A stretch of DNA of 64,000 bases from Hypericibacter terrae (GTDB lineage: Bacteria; Pseudomonadota; Alphaproteobacteria; Dongiales; Dongiaceae): contig NZ_CP042906.1 of the NCBI RefSeq assembly GCF_008728855.1, positions 3,647,570 through 3,711,569 of the forward strand, in the 5' to 3' direction. Position 1 is the stretch's first letter. Each line of letters opens with the position of its first letter. This document shows positions 1-7,640 of this stretch, piece by piece. The notes beneath the pieces were generated by a model. It saw only the letters and a list, made by a program, of their open reading frames with translations. It was not told the origin of the DNA and ran no database searches. Made by a program: the position numbers and the translations under genes.

Positions 1-443
1 AGCCGATCGTAACCTGGGTCCTCGTCGCCGATGGCAAGAGCGCCACGATCCTCAGCTATAACGGGCCGGGGCATCGCTTGACCCTGGTGCCGGGCATGAC
101 TTTCAAGACCGAGCTCCACGCCAGCCGCGACCTCGGGACGGATAAGCCCGGTCGCGTCCATGAAAGCGGCTACTCCGCCCATCACTCCGTCGAGACGCCC
201 GACTATCACCGGATCGAGAAAGTGGTCTTCGCCCAGCATCTGGCGCATCGACTCGATGCCGCCATCGAGTCGGGCGAGTGCAAGCGCCTGGTCCTGGTGG
301 CGCCGCCCCAGACCCTCGGCGAGCTGCGCATGGCCCTGACGCCCAAGGCCCGCGAGCATGTCATCGGCGAGGTCCATAAGGACCTGACCCATCTGAATCC
401 CCAGGATGTCGCGACGCATCTGGAAAAGGTGCTGGCGATTTAG
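1..443 (+). CDS. Host attachment protein family (5' truncated by window)
   Basis: The reading frame is open from base 3 and ends with TAG at 441-443, so the true start lies before the window. The visible 146 residues begin PIVTWVLVADGKSA, typical of the 'protein required for attachment to host cells' family (PF10116, related to baeRF domains), with the family's AGRVxES-like segment (PGRVHESGY), an HHxVE-type segment and a C-terminal half carrying LVLVAPPQTLGELR and a DLTHL motif. The family fold resembles release-factor/archaeal RF1 domains; its biochemical role is unsettled and the name comes from Agrobacterium plant attachment. The protein is soluble with no signal peptide. A TTG at 78 could be mistaken for a start, but conserved sequence continues upstream. 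Family call is confident, function is not. Confidence 0.85.
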   Translation, partial: PIVTWVLVADGKSATILSYNGPGHRLTLVPGMTFKTELHASRDLGTDKPGRVHESGYSAHHSVETPDYHRIEKVVFAQHLAHRLDAAIESGECKRLVLVAPPQTLGELRMALTPKAREHVIGEVHKDLTHLNPQDVATHLEKVLAI

Positions 444-446
444 GGC

Positions 447-548
447 GGCCCCTCCCGCAAGGGGAGGGGGCGTGGTTGGCGTAGATCTCGCTCGAAGCTT
501 TGAAGTAGAGCGAAGCGATCATATTAACTTAGGGGGTAGGGGGAGGGG
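447..548. repeat. Paired C-rich palindromic repeat, copy pair 1
   Basis: Bases 447-470 hold an inverted repeat of cccctccc / ggggagggg type around 'gcaa'. Bases 531-548 hold the matching G-rich arm (agggggtagggggagggg) in the opposite orientation. The pair sits between the convergent host-attachment gene and rlmE. Similar pairs occur at 1323-1466 and 46813-46958, which suggests a REP/BIME-like dispersed family that may also act as a bidirectional terminator. Confidence 0.7.
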
Positions 549-564
549 TGGCGCGCTCGCGCGG

Positions 565-1290
565 TCAGCTCCCCTTCCCGCCCCGGAACCCCGTCGCCAC
601 CACGTAGATCTCCGCCGAATCCGCGCGGCTCGCGGGCGGCTTCACATGACGCACCTGCTCGAAATCCCGCTTGAGCAGATCGAGCAGGTCCTTGGTGGCG
701 CCGCCCTGGAACAGCTTGCAGAGGAAGGTGCCGCCGGGCGCCAGCACTTCGGCCGCGAACTGATAGGCGGTCTCGGCCATGGCCATGATGCGCAGATGGT
801 CGGTGCGGGTATGGCCGATGGTCGGCGCGGCCATGTCGCTCATGACCAGGTCGGCCGGACCGTCGAGCGCCGCGCGGATGCGGGCCGGCGCCTCGTCGGC
901 CATGAAATCCTGCTGCATCACCGTGACGCCCGGCAGCGGATCCATCGCCAGGATGTCGACCGCCAGCACGCGGCCCTTGGGCCCGACGCGCTCGGCCGCG
1001 ACCTGGCTCCAGCCGCCGGGGGCGGCGCCCAGATCGAGCACGCGCAGGCCCTTGCGCAGCAGTTTGTATTTCTCGTCGAGCTCGATCAGCTTGAAGGCCG
1101 CGCGCGAGCGAAGCCCCCGCTTCTGCGCCTCGGCCACATAAGGATCGTTGAGCTGCCGCTCGAGCCAGCGCGCCGAGGAGGTGCTGCGCTTGTTCACCGT
1201 CTTGACGCGGATCTTCTCCTTGCGGCCCGTGAGGCTCGGGTCGGAGAGGGATTTGCCGGCGGAAGACTTGGTGCCTTTGGTCTTGGACAT
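565..1290 (-). CDS. rlmE: 23S rRNA (uridine-2552 2'-O) methyltransferase RlmE
   Basis: RlmE (FtsJ/RrmJ) methylates the ribose of U2552 in the A-loop of 23S rRNA during 50S maturation, using SAM. The 241-aa product shows the SAM-binding segment LDLGAAPGGWSQ and the family K-D-K-E tetrad: K in SRAAFKL, D in LVMSDMAAP, K in FLCKLFQGG and E in SAEIYVV. The N-terminal ~45 residues are basic, as in alphaproteobacterial homologues. I chose ATG at 1290, with AAGG upstream; an in-frame ATG at 1308 would add six residues. It lies downstream of the Ppx/GppA gene on the same strand, a common alphaproteobacterial pairing, but a palindromic repeat pair fills the ~220-bp gap. Confidence 0.96.
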   Translation of the reverse strand: MSKTKGTKSSAGKSLSDPSLTGRKEKIRVKTVNKRSTSSARWLERQLNDPYVAEAQKRGLRSRAAFKLIELDEKYKLLRKGLRVLDLGAAPGGWSQVAAERVGPKGRVLAVDILAMDPLPGVTVMQQDFMADEAPARIRAALDGPADLVMSDMAAPTIGHTRTDHLRIMAMAETAYQFAAEVLAPGGTFLCKLFQGGATKDLLDLLKRDFEQVRHVKPPASRADSAEIYVVATGFRGGKGS

Positions 1291-1322
1291 GGAACAGCCT
1301 TTGAACATCGCGGGGTTGATAT

Positions 1323-1466
1323 ACCCCTCCCCCTACCCCCTCCCGCAAGGGGAGGGGGCGAGAGAAATGCGAAACCCCGCTCTTTCATCGTCGATGAAAA
1401 CAAGCGAGGAAGAAAAACAAAAGGACCACGCCCCTTCCCCTTGCGGGAGGGGGTAGGGGGAGGGGT
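1323..1466. repeat. Paired C-rich palindromic repeat, copy pair 2
   Basis: Two ~35-bp units (1323-1358 and 1431-1466) lie head to head. The first reads cccctccccctacccc then tcccgcaaggggaggggg; the second is its reverse complement with small changes. About 70 bp of unrelated sequence separates them. The transcript between ppx and rlmE could fold into one long stem or two separate hairpins. Confidence 0.75.
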
Positions 1467-1512
1467 ACGCCTTGCTGAAAGAAAGATTCGCTGACGAAGT
1501 CAGCGTCCGCGC

Positions 1513-2679
1513 TCAATGCCCGAAGCGTGAGGCTCCCGACGACATCAGCCCGAACAGGATTCCCTCGCGCAGGCCCCGGTCGGCGACGCGGAGACGCCCG
1601 ACCGGCCAGAGCCGGCAGATGCCTTCGAGGATGGCGCAGCCCGCGACCACCAGATCCGCGCGGTCGCGGCCGATGCAGGGCTGCTGCGCGCGCTCCGCGC
1701 AATCCATCGCCGCGAGGCGCCGGCTGATCGCGCCGATCGAGCCGAAATCGAGATAGGAGCCGTCGACGCGCGAGCGGTCATAGCGCTGCAGCTGCATCTC
1801 GATGCCGGCCAAGGTCGTGACCGTGCCGGACGAGCCCAGCATCTGCACCCGCCCCCGCCGCACCTCGGCCGCGATGTTGCATTCGGCCTCGAGCGGCTCG
1901 AGCGAGGTCGCGATCTCGTCGACCATGGCGCCGTAAGTCCGTTCGCAATAGGCCCGGGCGCCGTGGCGCTCGGCCAGATTGACCACGCCCAGCGGCAGCG
2001 AGCGATAGGCCAGGAGCTCGATGCCGCGGCCGGGCCGGATCGCGACCCAGCCGACCTCGGTCGAGCCGCCGCCGATATCGAACAGGATGGCGCGGCGCGG
2101 TTCGCGCGCCAGCAAGGGGGCGCAGCCGCGGAAGGCGAGCTCGGCCTCCTCCTGCGGCGTGATGATCTCGAGCCGCAAGCCGGTCTCGCTCTCCACCCGC
2201 GCCAGGAACTGGGCGCCGTTGGCGGCGCGCCGGCAGGCCTCGGTCGCGACCGAGCGCGCCCGCGTGACGCCGCGGCGGTTCATCTTGTCGACGCAGATCT
2301 TCAGCGCTTCGAGGGTGCGGTCCATGGCCTCGGGCGAGAGCGCGCCGCAGGCGCCGAGCCCCTCGCCCAGCCGCACGATGCGCGAGAAGGCGTCGATGAC
2401 GCGGAAGCCGCGGCCGCGCGCACGCGCCACCAGCAGCCGGCAATTGTTGGTGCCGAGATCGATCGCGGCATAGACCTCGTTGTCGAGGTCGGCCTCGCCG
2501 TCGGCGCGAAGGCCGGCGACCGGGTCGGCGCCGTTGGAGACGAAGCCTGTGGTGACCGTCAGGCCGGCGGGCGGGACCGAGCCGGCGTCGAGCGCCAGAG
2601 CCGGCGGGCTCAAGCCTTCCAGGTCAGCGTTCGCGGCCAGTGCCGCCTCCGCCGATCCTTCACCGCCGGGCCGCTGCAT
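1513..2679 (-). CDS. Ppx/GppA family exopolyphosphatase / pppGpp phosphatase
   Basis: A 388-aa member of the ASKHA-fold Ppx/GppA family, which hydrolyses terminal phosphates of polyphosphate and/or converts pppGpp to ppGpp. The phosphate-1 loop is AAIDLGTNNCRLLVA at about residues 70-85. The second conserved loop is ILFDIGGGSTEVGW, and GSSGTVTTLAG is the adenosine-type motif. LREGILFGL close to the end is also a family hallmark. The ~65 residues before the conserved domain are low-complexity, so a later start is possible. It lacks the long C-terminal HD domain of E. coli Ppx. The symbol is left open because Ppx and GppA activities cannot be told apart here. It is upstream of rlmE on the same strand. 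Confidence 0.92.
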   Translation of the reverse strand: MQRPGGEGSAEAALAANADLEGLSPPALALDAGSVPPAGLTVTTGFVSNGADPVAGLRADGEADLDNEVYAAIDLGTNNCRLLVARARGRGFRVIDAFSRIVRLGEGLGACGALSPEAMDRTLEALKICVDKMNRRGVTRARSVATEACRRAANGAQFLARVESETGLRLEIITPQEEAELAFRGCAPLLAREPRRAILFDIGGGSTEVGWVAIRPGRGIELLAYRSLPLGVVNLAERHGARAYCERTYGAMVDEIATSLEPLEAECNIAAEVRRGRVQMLGSSGTVTTLAGIEMQLQRYDRSRVDGSYLDFGSIGAISRRLAAMDCAERAQQPCIGRDRADLVVAGCAILEGICRLWPVGRLRVADRGLREGILFGLMSSGASRFGH

Positions 2680-3031
2680 GATGCCGCCGATTCCCTTCGC
2701 CTGACCCGCTGCTTTGCGCCCATCCCTGGGAGGCGCCGGCCGGTCGGCCGGGGCCCGGCCCCATCCTACGCAGAGCCGGGCGCGTCGGCCAAGCCCCCGA
2801 ATCGCGGGAATCGGCCGAAAATCGCTAATGGCTCGAAAGGGTTAACCGGTTCATGACGGTTCCAAGACCCGGTTTGGCACCACTTTTGCCTGTGGCAATC
2901 CGGCCGGAACCGCCGGTTCAGGAAAAGGTTGAAGCGTTAAGGGCGCCTGATTATGGTCTCGCCCTCGACCGGCCCCGAAGGCCGGCCCCCGCCCGACCGG
3001 CCAATTTGCCGGTCTCCGGCGGCCCCTCTGC
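2680..3031. other. Intergenic region before tRNA-Gln
   Basis: About 350 bp between the start of the phosphatase gene (leftward) and the tRNA (rightward). It should hold both promoters. Only one candidate promoter, listed separately, is visible. No gene is supported here. Confidence 0.5.
2929..2957 (+). promoter_or_regulatory. Candidate sigma-70 promoter of tRNA-Gln
   Basis: TTGAAG at 2929-2934 and TATGGT at 2952-2957 are 17 bp apart, and the tRNA starts about 75 bp downstream. This is a weak consensus match judged by eye. Confidence 0.35.
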
Positions 3032-3105
3032 TGGGGGATCGTCTAACGGTAGGACCGCGGACTCTGACTCCGCTAGTCTAGGTTCGAATCCTAGTCCCCC
3101 AGCCA
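3032..3105 (+). tRNA. trnQ: tRNA-Gln (anticodon CTG)
   Basis: Acceptor arms TGGGGGA (3032-3038) and TCCCCCA (3095-3101) pair fully. The anticodon stem GCGGA/TCCGC encloses loop CTCTGAC, giving anticodon CUG, which reads CAG. The T-arm carries GGTTCGAATCC. G3102 is the discriminator and CCA is encoded at 3103-3105. The 3' end from 3089 is duplicated at 17226-17242, so this gene is the integration site of the element that follows, and the tRNA stays intact. Confidence 0.97.
3089..3105 (+). repeat. attL: tRNA-Gln 3' end, 17-bp direct repeat
   Basis: The sequence tcctagtcccccagcca is identical at 17226-17242. Flanking bases differ on both sides, so the shared core is exactly 17 bp. Use of a tRNA 3' end as core is typical of tyrosine-recombinase elements. 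Confidence 0.92.
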
Positions 3106-3181
3106 TCACCTCGCACAAACACATTGAAATCATTGGACGAATTGACACCGGCTTTGGTCAATCCAGCCGGGATTTTCGTCC

Positions 3182-4915
3182 ATGCTCCCACAATGCTCCC
3201 ACAGCGGCTCCCACGACAACGGCGACGGTGAGGGTTCGCACGTAACGAAGAAGCGCGGTGTCTACTACTATCGCCGTCGCCTCCCATCACCACACGGCGG
3301 GGAGATCGCGCTGTCGCTCGGCACCACGAACTACCGAGAGGCCGAACATCAAGCAGCGATACTGGACAAAGCGTTCAACGAGTTGATGCAGACCATGACG
3401 ACCAATACGACGAAGCCGACCGCTGACCTTCAAGCCATCGTGCGCGACTACCTCAAGACTGCACTTCAAGCTGACTTTGAGCAGCACCTGAGTACCAAGG
3501 CCGGAGAGCCGGTGTATCAGCTTGTCACCTTCAGCGGCGAAGACCCGATTGACGCCGATCTAAGCATCATTGACCACCTCATCGGAGAAACAGCCGAAGC
3601 CCTGGCGCGGCGCGATGTCAGATCCGTTGCAGCGACTGTTGACAGGCTTCTGGCAAAGCATGAGTTGCCCGCAGAGCAACGCCCCGTGCTGGCGCTGAGT
3701 GTTCTGCAAGCTCAATTGAAAGTGCTAGAGACCGCGCGGCAGCGCATCTTGGGGCAACATCCGGAGCTTGCTTTAGACGACACCAGTCGCCAACTGGCGC
3801 CAGCACCCGAGCCGTCCGCCGTGCCTGGTCCCTCACTACGCGAGGCGGGTCCCCTACTCTCCGCAGCGCTTCCCAACTTCATTGACTACATGGTGACAGA
3901 GGAAGGGTGGCGCGGGCAGACGAAGGCGCAAAGCGAGACCACGTTCCGTTTGTTCGTTGAATGGTGCGGCGACAAGCCCCTCCAAGCGTACACACGCAAG
4001 GACACGGCGGGTTTCTTCGACATGCTGCGAAAGCTCCCGGCGCTCTACTCCAAGGACAAGCGGTGGCGTGACCTGTCGTTGCCGGAGATCATCACGCAAT
4101 CGCAAGGCATAGAGGTTGAGCGGCTAACGATGAAGACCGTCAAGCGCCACTTCTCTGCGCTCGGTCGGCTGTTCGACTACGCCAAGAAACGAGATCAATA
4201 CATCGGTGAGAACCCGGCGCACGGTTTCGACTTTCCCACCAAGGGGCGCGGCAAGGGCAAGGCGCGTAAGGTTTGGGCTGGTGAGCCGTTGCGTAAGCTG
4301 TTTGCGTCTCCTGTATGGACCGGTTGCCATCCGAGCTTTCGCGCTCAGCCGGGCGACAAGATCATCCGTGACGATAAGTTCTGGCTGCCCATCCTTGGTC
4401 TCTATCACGGCAACAGGCTTGAGGAGTTCGCGCAGCTTCGGCGTGAGGACGTGAAGCGGGAAGGCGATATCTGGTTCTTCGACATCCACGACCAAGGCGG
4501 CCGACAAGTGAAGAACGATCAGTCTATACGGCGCGTGCCGCTGCACCCTGTCCTAGTGCATCTCGGCTTCCAGGCGTATCTGGACGAAGTGGCGCCGAAC
4601 CCTACCGACCGCGTGTTCCCTGAGCTAAAGCCCGGCGGGCCGGATAACAAGGTCGGCTACTACTTCACCAAGTGGTGGACGAACTACCGGCGGGCCATCG
4701 GTGTCTATGAGAAGGGATTGGACTATCACTCATTCCGGCATGGCGTAACCACGAAGCTGTTTGCTGCGGGCGTCCCGCGCGAAGTCGTTGACGAATTAAC
4801 GGGGCACGAAGGCGAAGGAACGAGTCAGACTGTTTACCTTCATGAGTTCCCGCTGAGGGTGCTAGCGGACGCAATTGCGAAGGTTGAGTGGCCAGAAGTT
4901 TCTTTCAAGCCTTGA
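3182..4915 (+). CDS. Tyrosine-type site-specific integrase
   Basis: A 577-aa tyrosine recombinase, probably the integrase that inserted this element in tRNA-Gln. The catalytic set is visible: R412 in YHGNRLEEFAQL, H516 and R519 in HSFRHG, H542 in LTGHEGEG and the nucleophile Y552 in QTVYLHEF. A core-binding (SAM-like) domain runs from about residue 225 to 310. The N-terminus has RGVYYYRRRLP, as in long integrases with a DUF6538-type arm domain. The only in-frame ATG is at 3182, inside the direct-repeat boxes at 3184-3215, and no GTG or TTG fits before the conserved arm domain. If the true start is near KKRGVYYYRRR it would have to be non-canonical. Binding of the integrase to those boxes could then control its own expression. 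Confidence 0.95.
   Translation: MLPQCSHSGSHDNGDGEGSHVTKKRGVYYYRRRLPSPHGGEIALSLGTTNYREAEHQAAILDKAFNELMQTMTTNTTKPTADLQAIVRDYLKTALQADFEQHLSTKAGEPVYQLVTFSGEDPIDADLSIIDHLIGETAEALARRDVRSVAATVDRLLAKHELPAEQRPVLALSVLQAQLKVLETARQRILGQHPELALDDTSRQLAPAPEPSAVPGPSLREAGPLLSAALPNFIDYMVTEEGWRGQTKAQSETTFRLFVEWCGDKPLQAYTRKDTAGFFDMLRKLPALYSKDKRWRDLSLPEIITQSQGIEVERLTMKTVKRHFSALGRLFDYAKKRDQYIGENPAHGFDFPTKGRGKGKARKVWAGEPLRKLFASPVWTGCHPSFRAQPGDKIIRDDKFWLPILGLYHGNRLEEFAQLRREDVKREGDIWFFDIHDQGGRQVKNDQSIRRVPLHPVLVHLGFQAYLDEVAPNPTDRVFPELKPGGPDNKVGYYFTKWWTNYRRAIGVYEKGLDYHSFRHGVTTKLFAAGVPREVVDELTGHEGEGTSQTVYLHEFPLRVLADAIAKVEWPEVSFKP
3184..3215 (+). repeat. Left arm-type boxes (3 x gctcccac)
   Basis: gctcccaca occurs at 3184-3192 and 3195-3203, and gctcccacg at 3207-3215. 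The same box occurs three times inside the right end (17122-17164). The array starts 79 bp inside the attL core, a spacing typical of integrase arm sites. Role is inferred from position. Confidence 0.7.
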
Positions 4916-5000
4916 ATGGTACCGCGTGAACATCTGAGGCATGTCTGGATCGGAGGGGCTAATGAGAATAGGCAGAAACACCAGAAGCAAGGGGAGCGAG

Positions 5001-5507
5001 ATGCTTAAATCTGTCTTCACGGCCATGGTATTGGCAATCAGCGTGATTCTGCCGGGCTTCATCGTGATTGCAGCTTCTGTTTTTCCCGGGAGTTTGCGGG
5101 CTACCGAACTCACACGAGGTACTGCCCATGACGCAGGTGTACTCTACGCCTATATTCTCGGAAACGCGGCAATTCTGAACAAATGCTCTAACATAGACAT
5201 GGCGAATGAGCCCATCTATGAGGGCGTTTCGCTCGATTACATTAAAGAAAATGCGTCATTGATGAACAAAATTACAAATATATTCATGGCGGCGGCAGCG
5301 GCAGAGGGCCGAGATATCAACTCCATTGTGAAGGAAGTTCGGGACCGAGCAGTGGCTATTGCACAGCAACTACATGATGAGAACCCGAACGCATTTCTGG
5401 CGACATGCAGAAACATTCCAAAAATGTTCAGCGAGCACGCTGGGCCATTTATGCACCTACGAGACAGGTACCCGGCGGAAGTTCAGGACATCGAGAATTG
5501 GCGCTAG
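5001..5507 (+). CDS. Unrecognised exported or membrane-anchored protein
   Basis: The 168-aa product starts at ATG 5001, preceded by GGGGAGCGAG. An upstream in-frame ATG at 4941 lacks a comparable ribosome site. Residues ~5-28 form a hydrophobic segment (FTAMVLAISVILPGFIVIAA) that could be a signal peptide or membrane anchor. The rest is a mostly helical, Asn- and Ala-rich domain with two cysteines (NKCSN and ATCRN), which would suit a disulfide in the periplasm. I recognise no family. It lies directly after the integrase on the same strand, and its base composition is less GC-rich than the core genes, consistent with transfer. Confidence 0.6.
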   Translation: MLKSVFTAMVLAISVILPGFIVIAASVFPGSLRATELTRGTAHDAGVLYAYILGNAAILNKCSNIDMANEPIYEGVSLDYIKENASLMNKITNIFMAAAAAEGRDINSIVKEVRDRAVAIAQQLHDENPNAFLATCRNIPKMFSEHAGPFMHLRDRYPAEVQDIENWR

Positions 5508-5545
5508 GTCTCAAGCAACTCCGCTCATCCCCAACGCCGCCTAAG

Positions 5546-5686
5546 CGCCACCGCGCGCGGACCCTCATGGAACACGCTGAGGTAATGCCTTGGGTGGCAG
5601 ACTCCGTGATCGGACATAAGCGGCCTGGAGAGGGCCTTGGGAGGTATTCTAAGGGGCCGAGTAACGAGCAACTTGTGGCGGCGTGA
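5546..5686 (+). pseudogene. Relic: C-terminus of a second tyrosine integrase
   Basis: In the frame ending TGA at 5686 the peptide reads RTLMEHAEV, then VADSVIGHKRPG, then LGRYSKGPSNEQL. This matches the last ~45 residues of tyrosine recombinases. The GH dipeptide histidine is at 5615-5617 and the nucleophile tyrosine at 5645-5647. The upstream R..HxxR part is missing: the frame before it is unrelated and overlaps the preceding gene. It is the 3' stump of another integrase, distinct from the full one at 3182-4915, so an earlier element or recombination event left this scar. Confidence 0.8.
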
Positions 5687-5805
5687 GAGCGATCAAGCTG
5701 CCAGCGGATGCTTAACGTCCAGAACCCTTCCGCGTGCTTACACGTATATCCTTGTCTCCGCGCTTAGATCATTGACCCTTTCAAAAGTCTGCCGGGGGAA
5801 AAGCC

Positions 5806-6369
5806 ATGATGGAAGATATCAATCTCGGCTCAATCAGCAAACAGAACGTGGGCAAAATTGCTGAACGCATTGTAGCCAACGAACTTGAAGCTCGCGGGTT
5901 TCGTGTAACTGACTTGAACACCTATGGCCTAGCTGCAAATGCAGATCTCCTGGCCGCCGGGCATGGGCGGGTCTGGCAGATCCAAGTCAAGGGTGCGACG
6001 AATTTAGAGAAAGAGCGGTGGCGGATACAGTATGGACACTGCACTGTCGCAAATATCGATGGCACTGAACCGATGTTCAATCGCCATGCGAGCTTCTACA
6101 CGGCCGACACTGTCGCGCTCGTTGCGGTGCGCGCGCCCAATTGCTACTGCTGCGTTGTCTTGCCAGTAAAGGAAGCTGAGCAAGCTGCGCAGTTGAATCT
6201 GAATCGGTACCACAGAAAGCGCAAGTTGGATGGCGACGCTAGAAAGCCTAGCAAAATCTGGGTATATCTCGAACGCAGCCTAGGAGAGCGCCGAGCCGAT
6301 CCCCTCCTCGACGAAGAACGGGCGCTCCTCAAAAAGCACAAGAATGCTTGGGCCATTCTCTGCACTTGA
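5806..6369 (+). CDS. PD-(D/E)XK-like nuclease-fold protein
   Basis: The 187-aa product starts at ATG 5806 with GGGGGAAAA upstream; an adjacent ATG at 5809 is equally possible. The N-terminal half has the pattern of small PD-(D/E)XK enzymes: E20 in GKIAERIVANELEARGF, D47 in ANADLLA and the QxK core Q60-V-K62 in WQIQVKG. This layout occurs in Holliday-junction-resolvase-like and intron-associated endonucleases and in DUF4365-like proteins. The C-terminal third is basic (RYHRKRKLDG) and could contact DNA. Substrate is unknown. It stands alone on its strand, with relic DNA before it and leftward genes after it, and may be a defence or element-maintenance gene. Confidence 0.6.
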   Translation: MMEDINLGSISKQNVGKIAERIVANELEARGFRVTDLNTYGLAANADLLAAGHGRVWQIQVKGATNLEKERWRIQYGHCTVANIDGTEPMFNRHASFYTADTVALVAVRAPNCYCCVVLPVKEAEQAAQLNLNRYHRKRKLDGDARKPSKIWVYLERSLGERRADPLLDEERALLKKHKNAWAILCT

Positions 6370-6667
6370 GACGGGCACAACCGCTAGAGCTGGATCTCTA
6401 GCACTTCGGCGACGTTTCGAGCATCCGCTTTAGCGGCGTATCGCGGCGCTGAGCGCAATGTGGGCAGCGAGCTCGGGGCGCTCCAGCAGTTTTCGCGCGT
6501 CGAGATTGGCGCTTACAAACGGCAACGCCTGAGGCTTTTCTATCACTACAGCGGGAAAACGAAAATTGGACAAGGTGCCTCCCTATAAGTCGGAAGATCA
6601 ACGCCGCGATACAGGCGCATTTCAAGGCCGCCAGCGACACCTGGGACGCGGCCGGTGGGACGGTGGT
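6370..6667. other. Short gap, no supported gene
   Basis: About 300 bp between a rightward gene and a leftward gene. The ORFs here have no recognisable features or convincing ribosome sites. Confidence 0.4.
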
Positions 6668-6895
6668 TTAACCCCGGGAAAATTTGTCCAGGTCGCTGTC
6701 GTCGATGGCGATACCCGTGGTCGGGATCGGGTGCGCAAGGGCGGCGAGAAGCCTGCCGGAGAGACGGCGCTTGAAGTAGGCCATGCTGCCGCTGACCGTC
6801 ACCAGTTCCCAGCCCTCGCGCCCCAACTGGTTGAAGCGGGTCTCGTCGTCCGTAAAGGGCACAATCTTGTGCTCCCAGAGATCGGTAGGTGGCAT
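6668..6895 (-). CDS. DUF4177-like small protein
   Basis: A 75-aa protein with the pattern of DUF4177: WEHKIVPF near the start, then LNQLGREGWELVTV and a final strand AYFKRRL. Members are small beta-rich proteins of unknown function, often found singly in phages and plasmids. The start at 6895 has AAGGGAAAG just upstream, a good ribosome site. The ~25 residues after the domain are unrelated to it. It follows the 6909-7220 ORF by 13 bp, so both may share a transcript. Confidence 0.6.
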   Translation of the reverse strand: MPPTDLWEHKIVPFTDDETRFNQLGREGWELVTVSGSMAYFKRRLSGRLLAALAHPIPTTGIAIDDSDLDKFSRG

Positions 6896-6908
6896 CGGGC
6901 TTTCCCTT

Positions 6909-7220
6909 CTAGTTGAGACGCTTGAAGGTAAACCAGAACAGGGGGCCGCAGCCGCTCAATAGCAGCGCGGAACTCCCAAAAAGGGCGACGACGATCAACC
7001 TCGCCATCCTCTCGCGCGGGGTGTCACTCATCTCGCTCTTGCCTTTCGTGAAATACGTCGAGAAGCGGATCGCTCCTCCATTGGCAATTAGGCGAGCTTG
7101 CCAGTCCTGAAACGCTGGACGGAGTTGGTCAAGCGCTCGATGGTGTCTCAGCTTTGCCATTTTCGGCTCGCTGGCATCCGCCCGCTGTGGCTTTCTAAAA
7201 AGTCGAGAAAAGAGCCCCAT
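6909..7220 (-). CDS. Small hypothetical protein with membrane/lipobox segment
   Basis: A 103-aa reading from ATG 7220. The last 40 residues contain a hydrophobic stretch (LIVVALFGSSALLLSGCG) ending in LSGC, like a lipoprotein signal but near the C-terminus. An internal ATG at 7031, preceded by AAGAGCGAG, would give a 40-aa micro-lipoprotein starting MSDTPRERMARLIVV. That shorter form may be the real gene, since the upstream part has no recognisable features and a poor ribosome site. It is immediately upstream of the DUF4177-like gene. No function can be assigned. Confidence 0.4.
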   Translation of the reverse strand: MGLFSRLFRKPQRADASEPKMAKLRHHRALDQLRPAFQDWQARLIANGGAIRFSTYFTKGKSEMSDTPRERMARLIVVALFGSSALLLSGCGPLFWFTFKRLN

Positions 7221-7298
7221 CTTCGCGCGGCCCGCATTGCCCCTTTTGGTTGTCGGAAAGGATACTCCTAAACCTACGCTGTGGCGAGGCTGTCCGAA

Positions 7299-7326
7299 AA
7301 TTTCGGCGCAAAAATCTGAAAGGCCA
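7299..7326 (+). repeat. Imperfect direct repeat, copy A
   Basis: tttcggcgcaaaaatctgaa here resembles ttcaggcgccaaaatctcag at 7425-7450, in the same orientation and about 125 bp apart. Both lie upstream of the leftward gene at 6909-7220. They could be operator-type sites, though similarity is by eye and modest. The surrounding stretch 7221-7640 has no supported gene. Confidence 0.4.
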
Positions 7327-7424
7327 TCATTAAAGAGGAAGGCGCGCGTTACCCCCTGGCCCCCTCGACCAACCATCGGGCAACCCTAACGACAACCTTA
7401 GTCGCTCCTACCGTGGCGCCCCAA

Positions 7425-7450
7425 AGTTCAGGCGCCAAAATCTCAGAGCC
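7425..7450 (+). repeat. Imperfect direct repeat, copy B
   Basis: Second copy of the repeat described at 7299-7326. It lies between that copy and the 3' end of the resolvase gene, in a stretch without genes. Confidence 0.4.
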
Positions 7451-7640
7451 TATATGAGCGCATCGGGCCGGCGCCTACCCCCGTGGGGTGGCCAGGGTCG
7501 CTCGCGCATGGCGTGGGATGGCGCACGGGAGTTCAACGGCTAGCCTTCCTCAACGTCCGCTGGCCGCTTACTGGCGCCCGCAGTGGTGGCCCTGGTGGCG
7601 CCGCTGCTAAGCACTCGGGGCGAAACGGGGAAGCGCCAGA

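Noticed and set aside
406-1494. Long plus-strand ORF opposite rlmE
   Set aside because: Arg/Gly/Ala-rich translation without a family; it mirrors the conserved rlmE codons on the other strand and runs through palindromic repeats.
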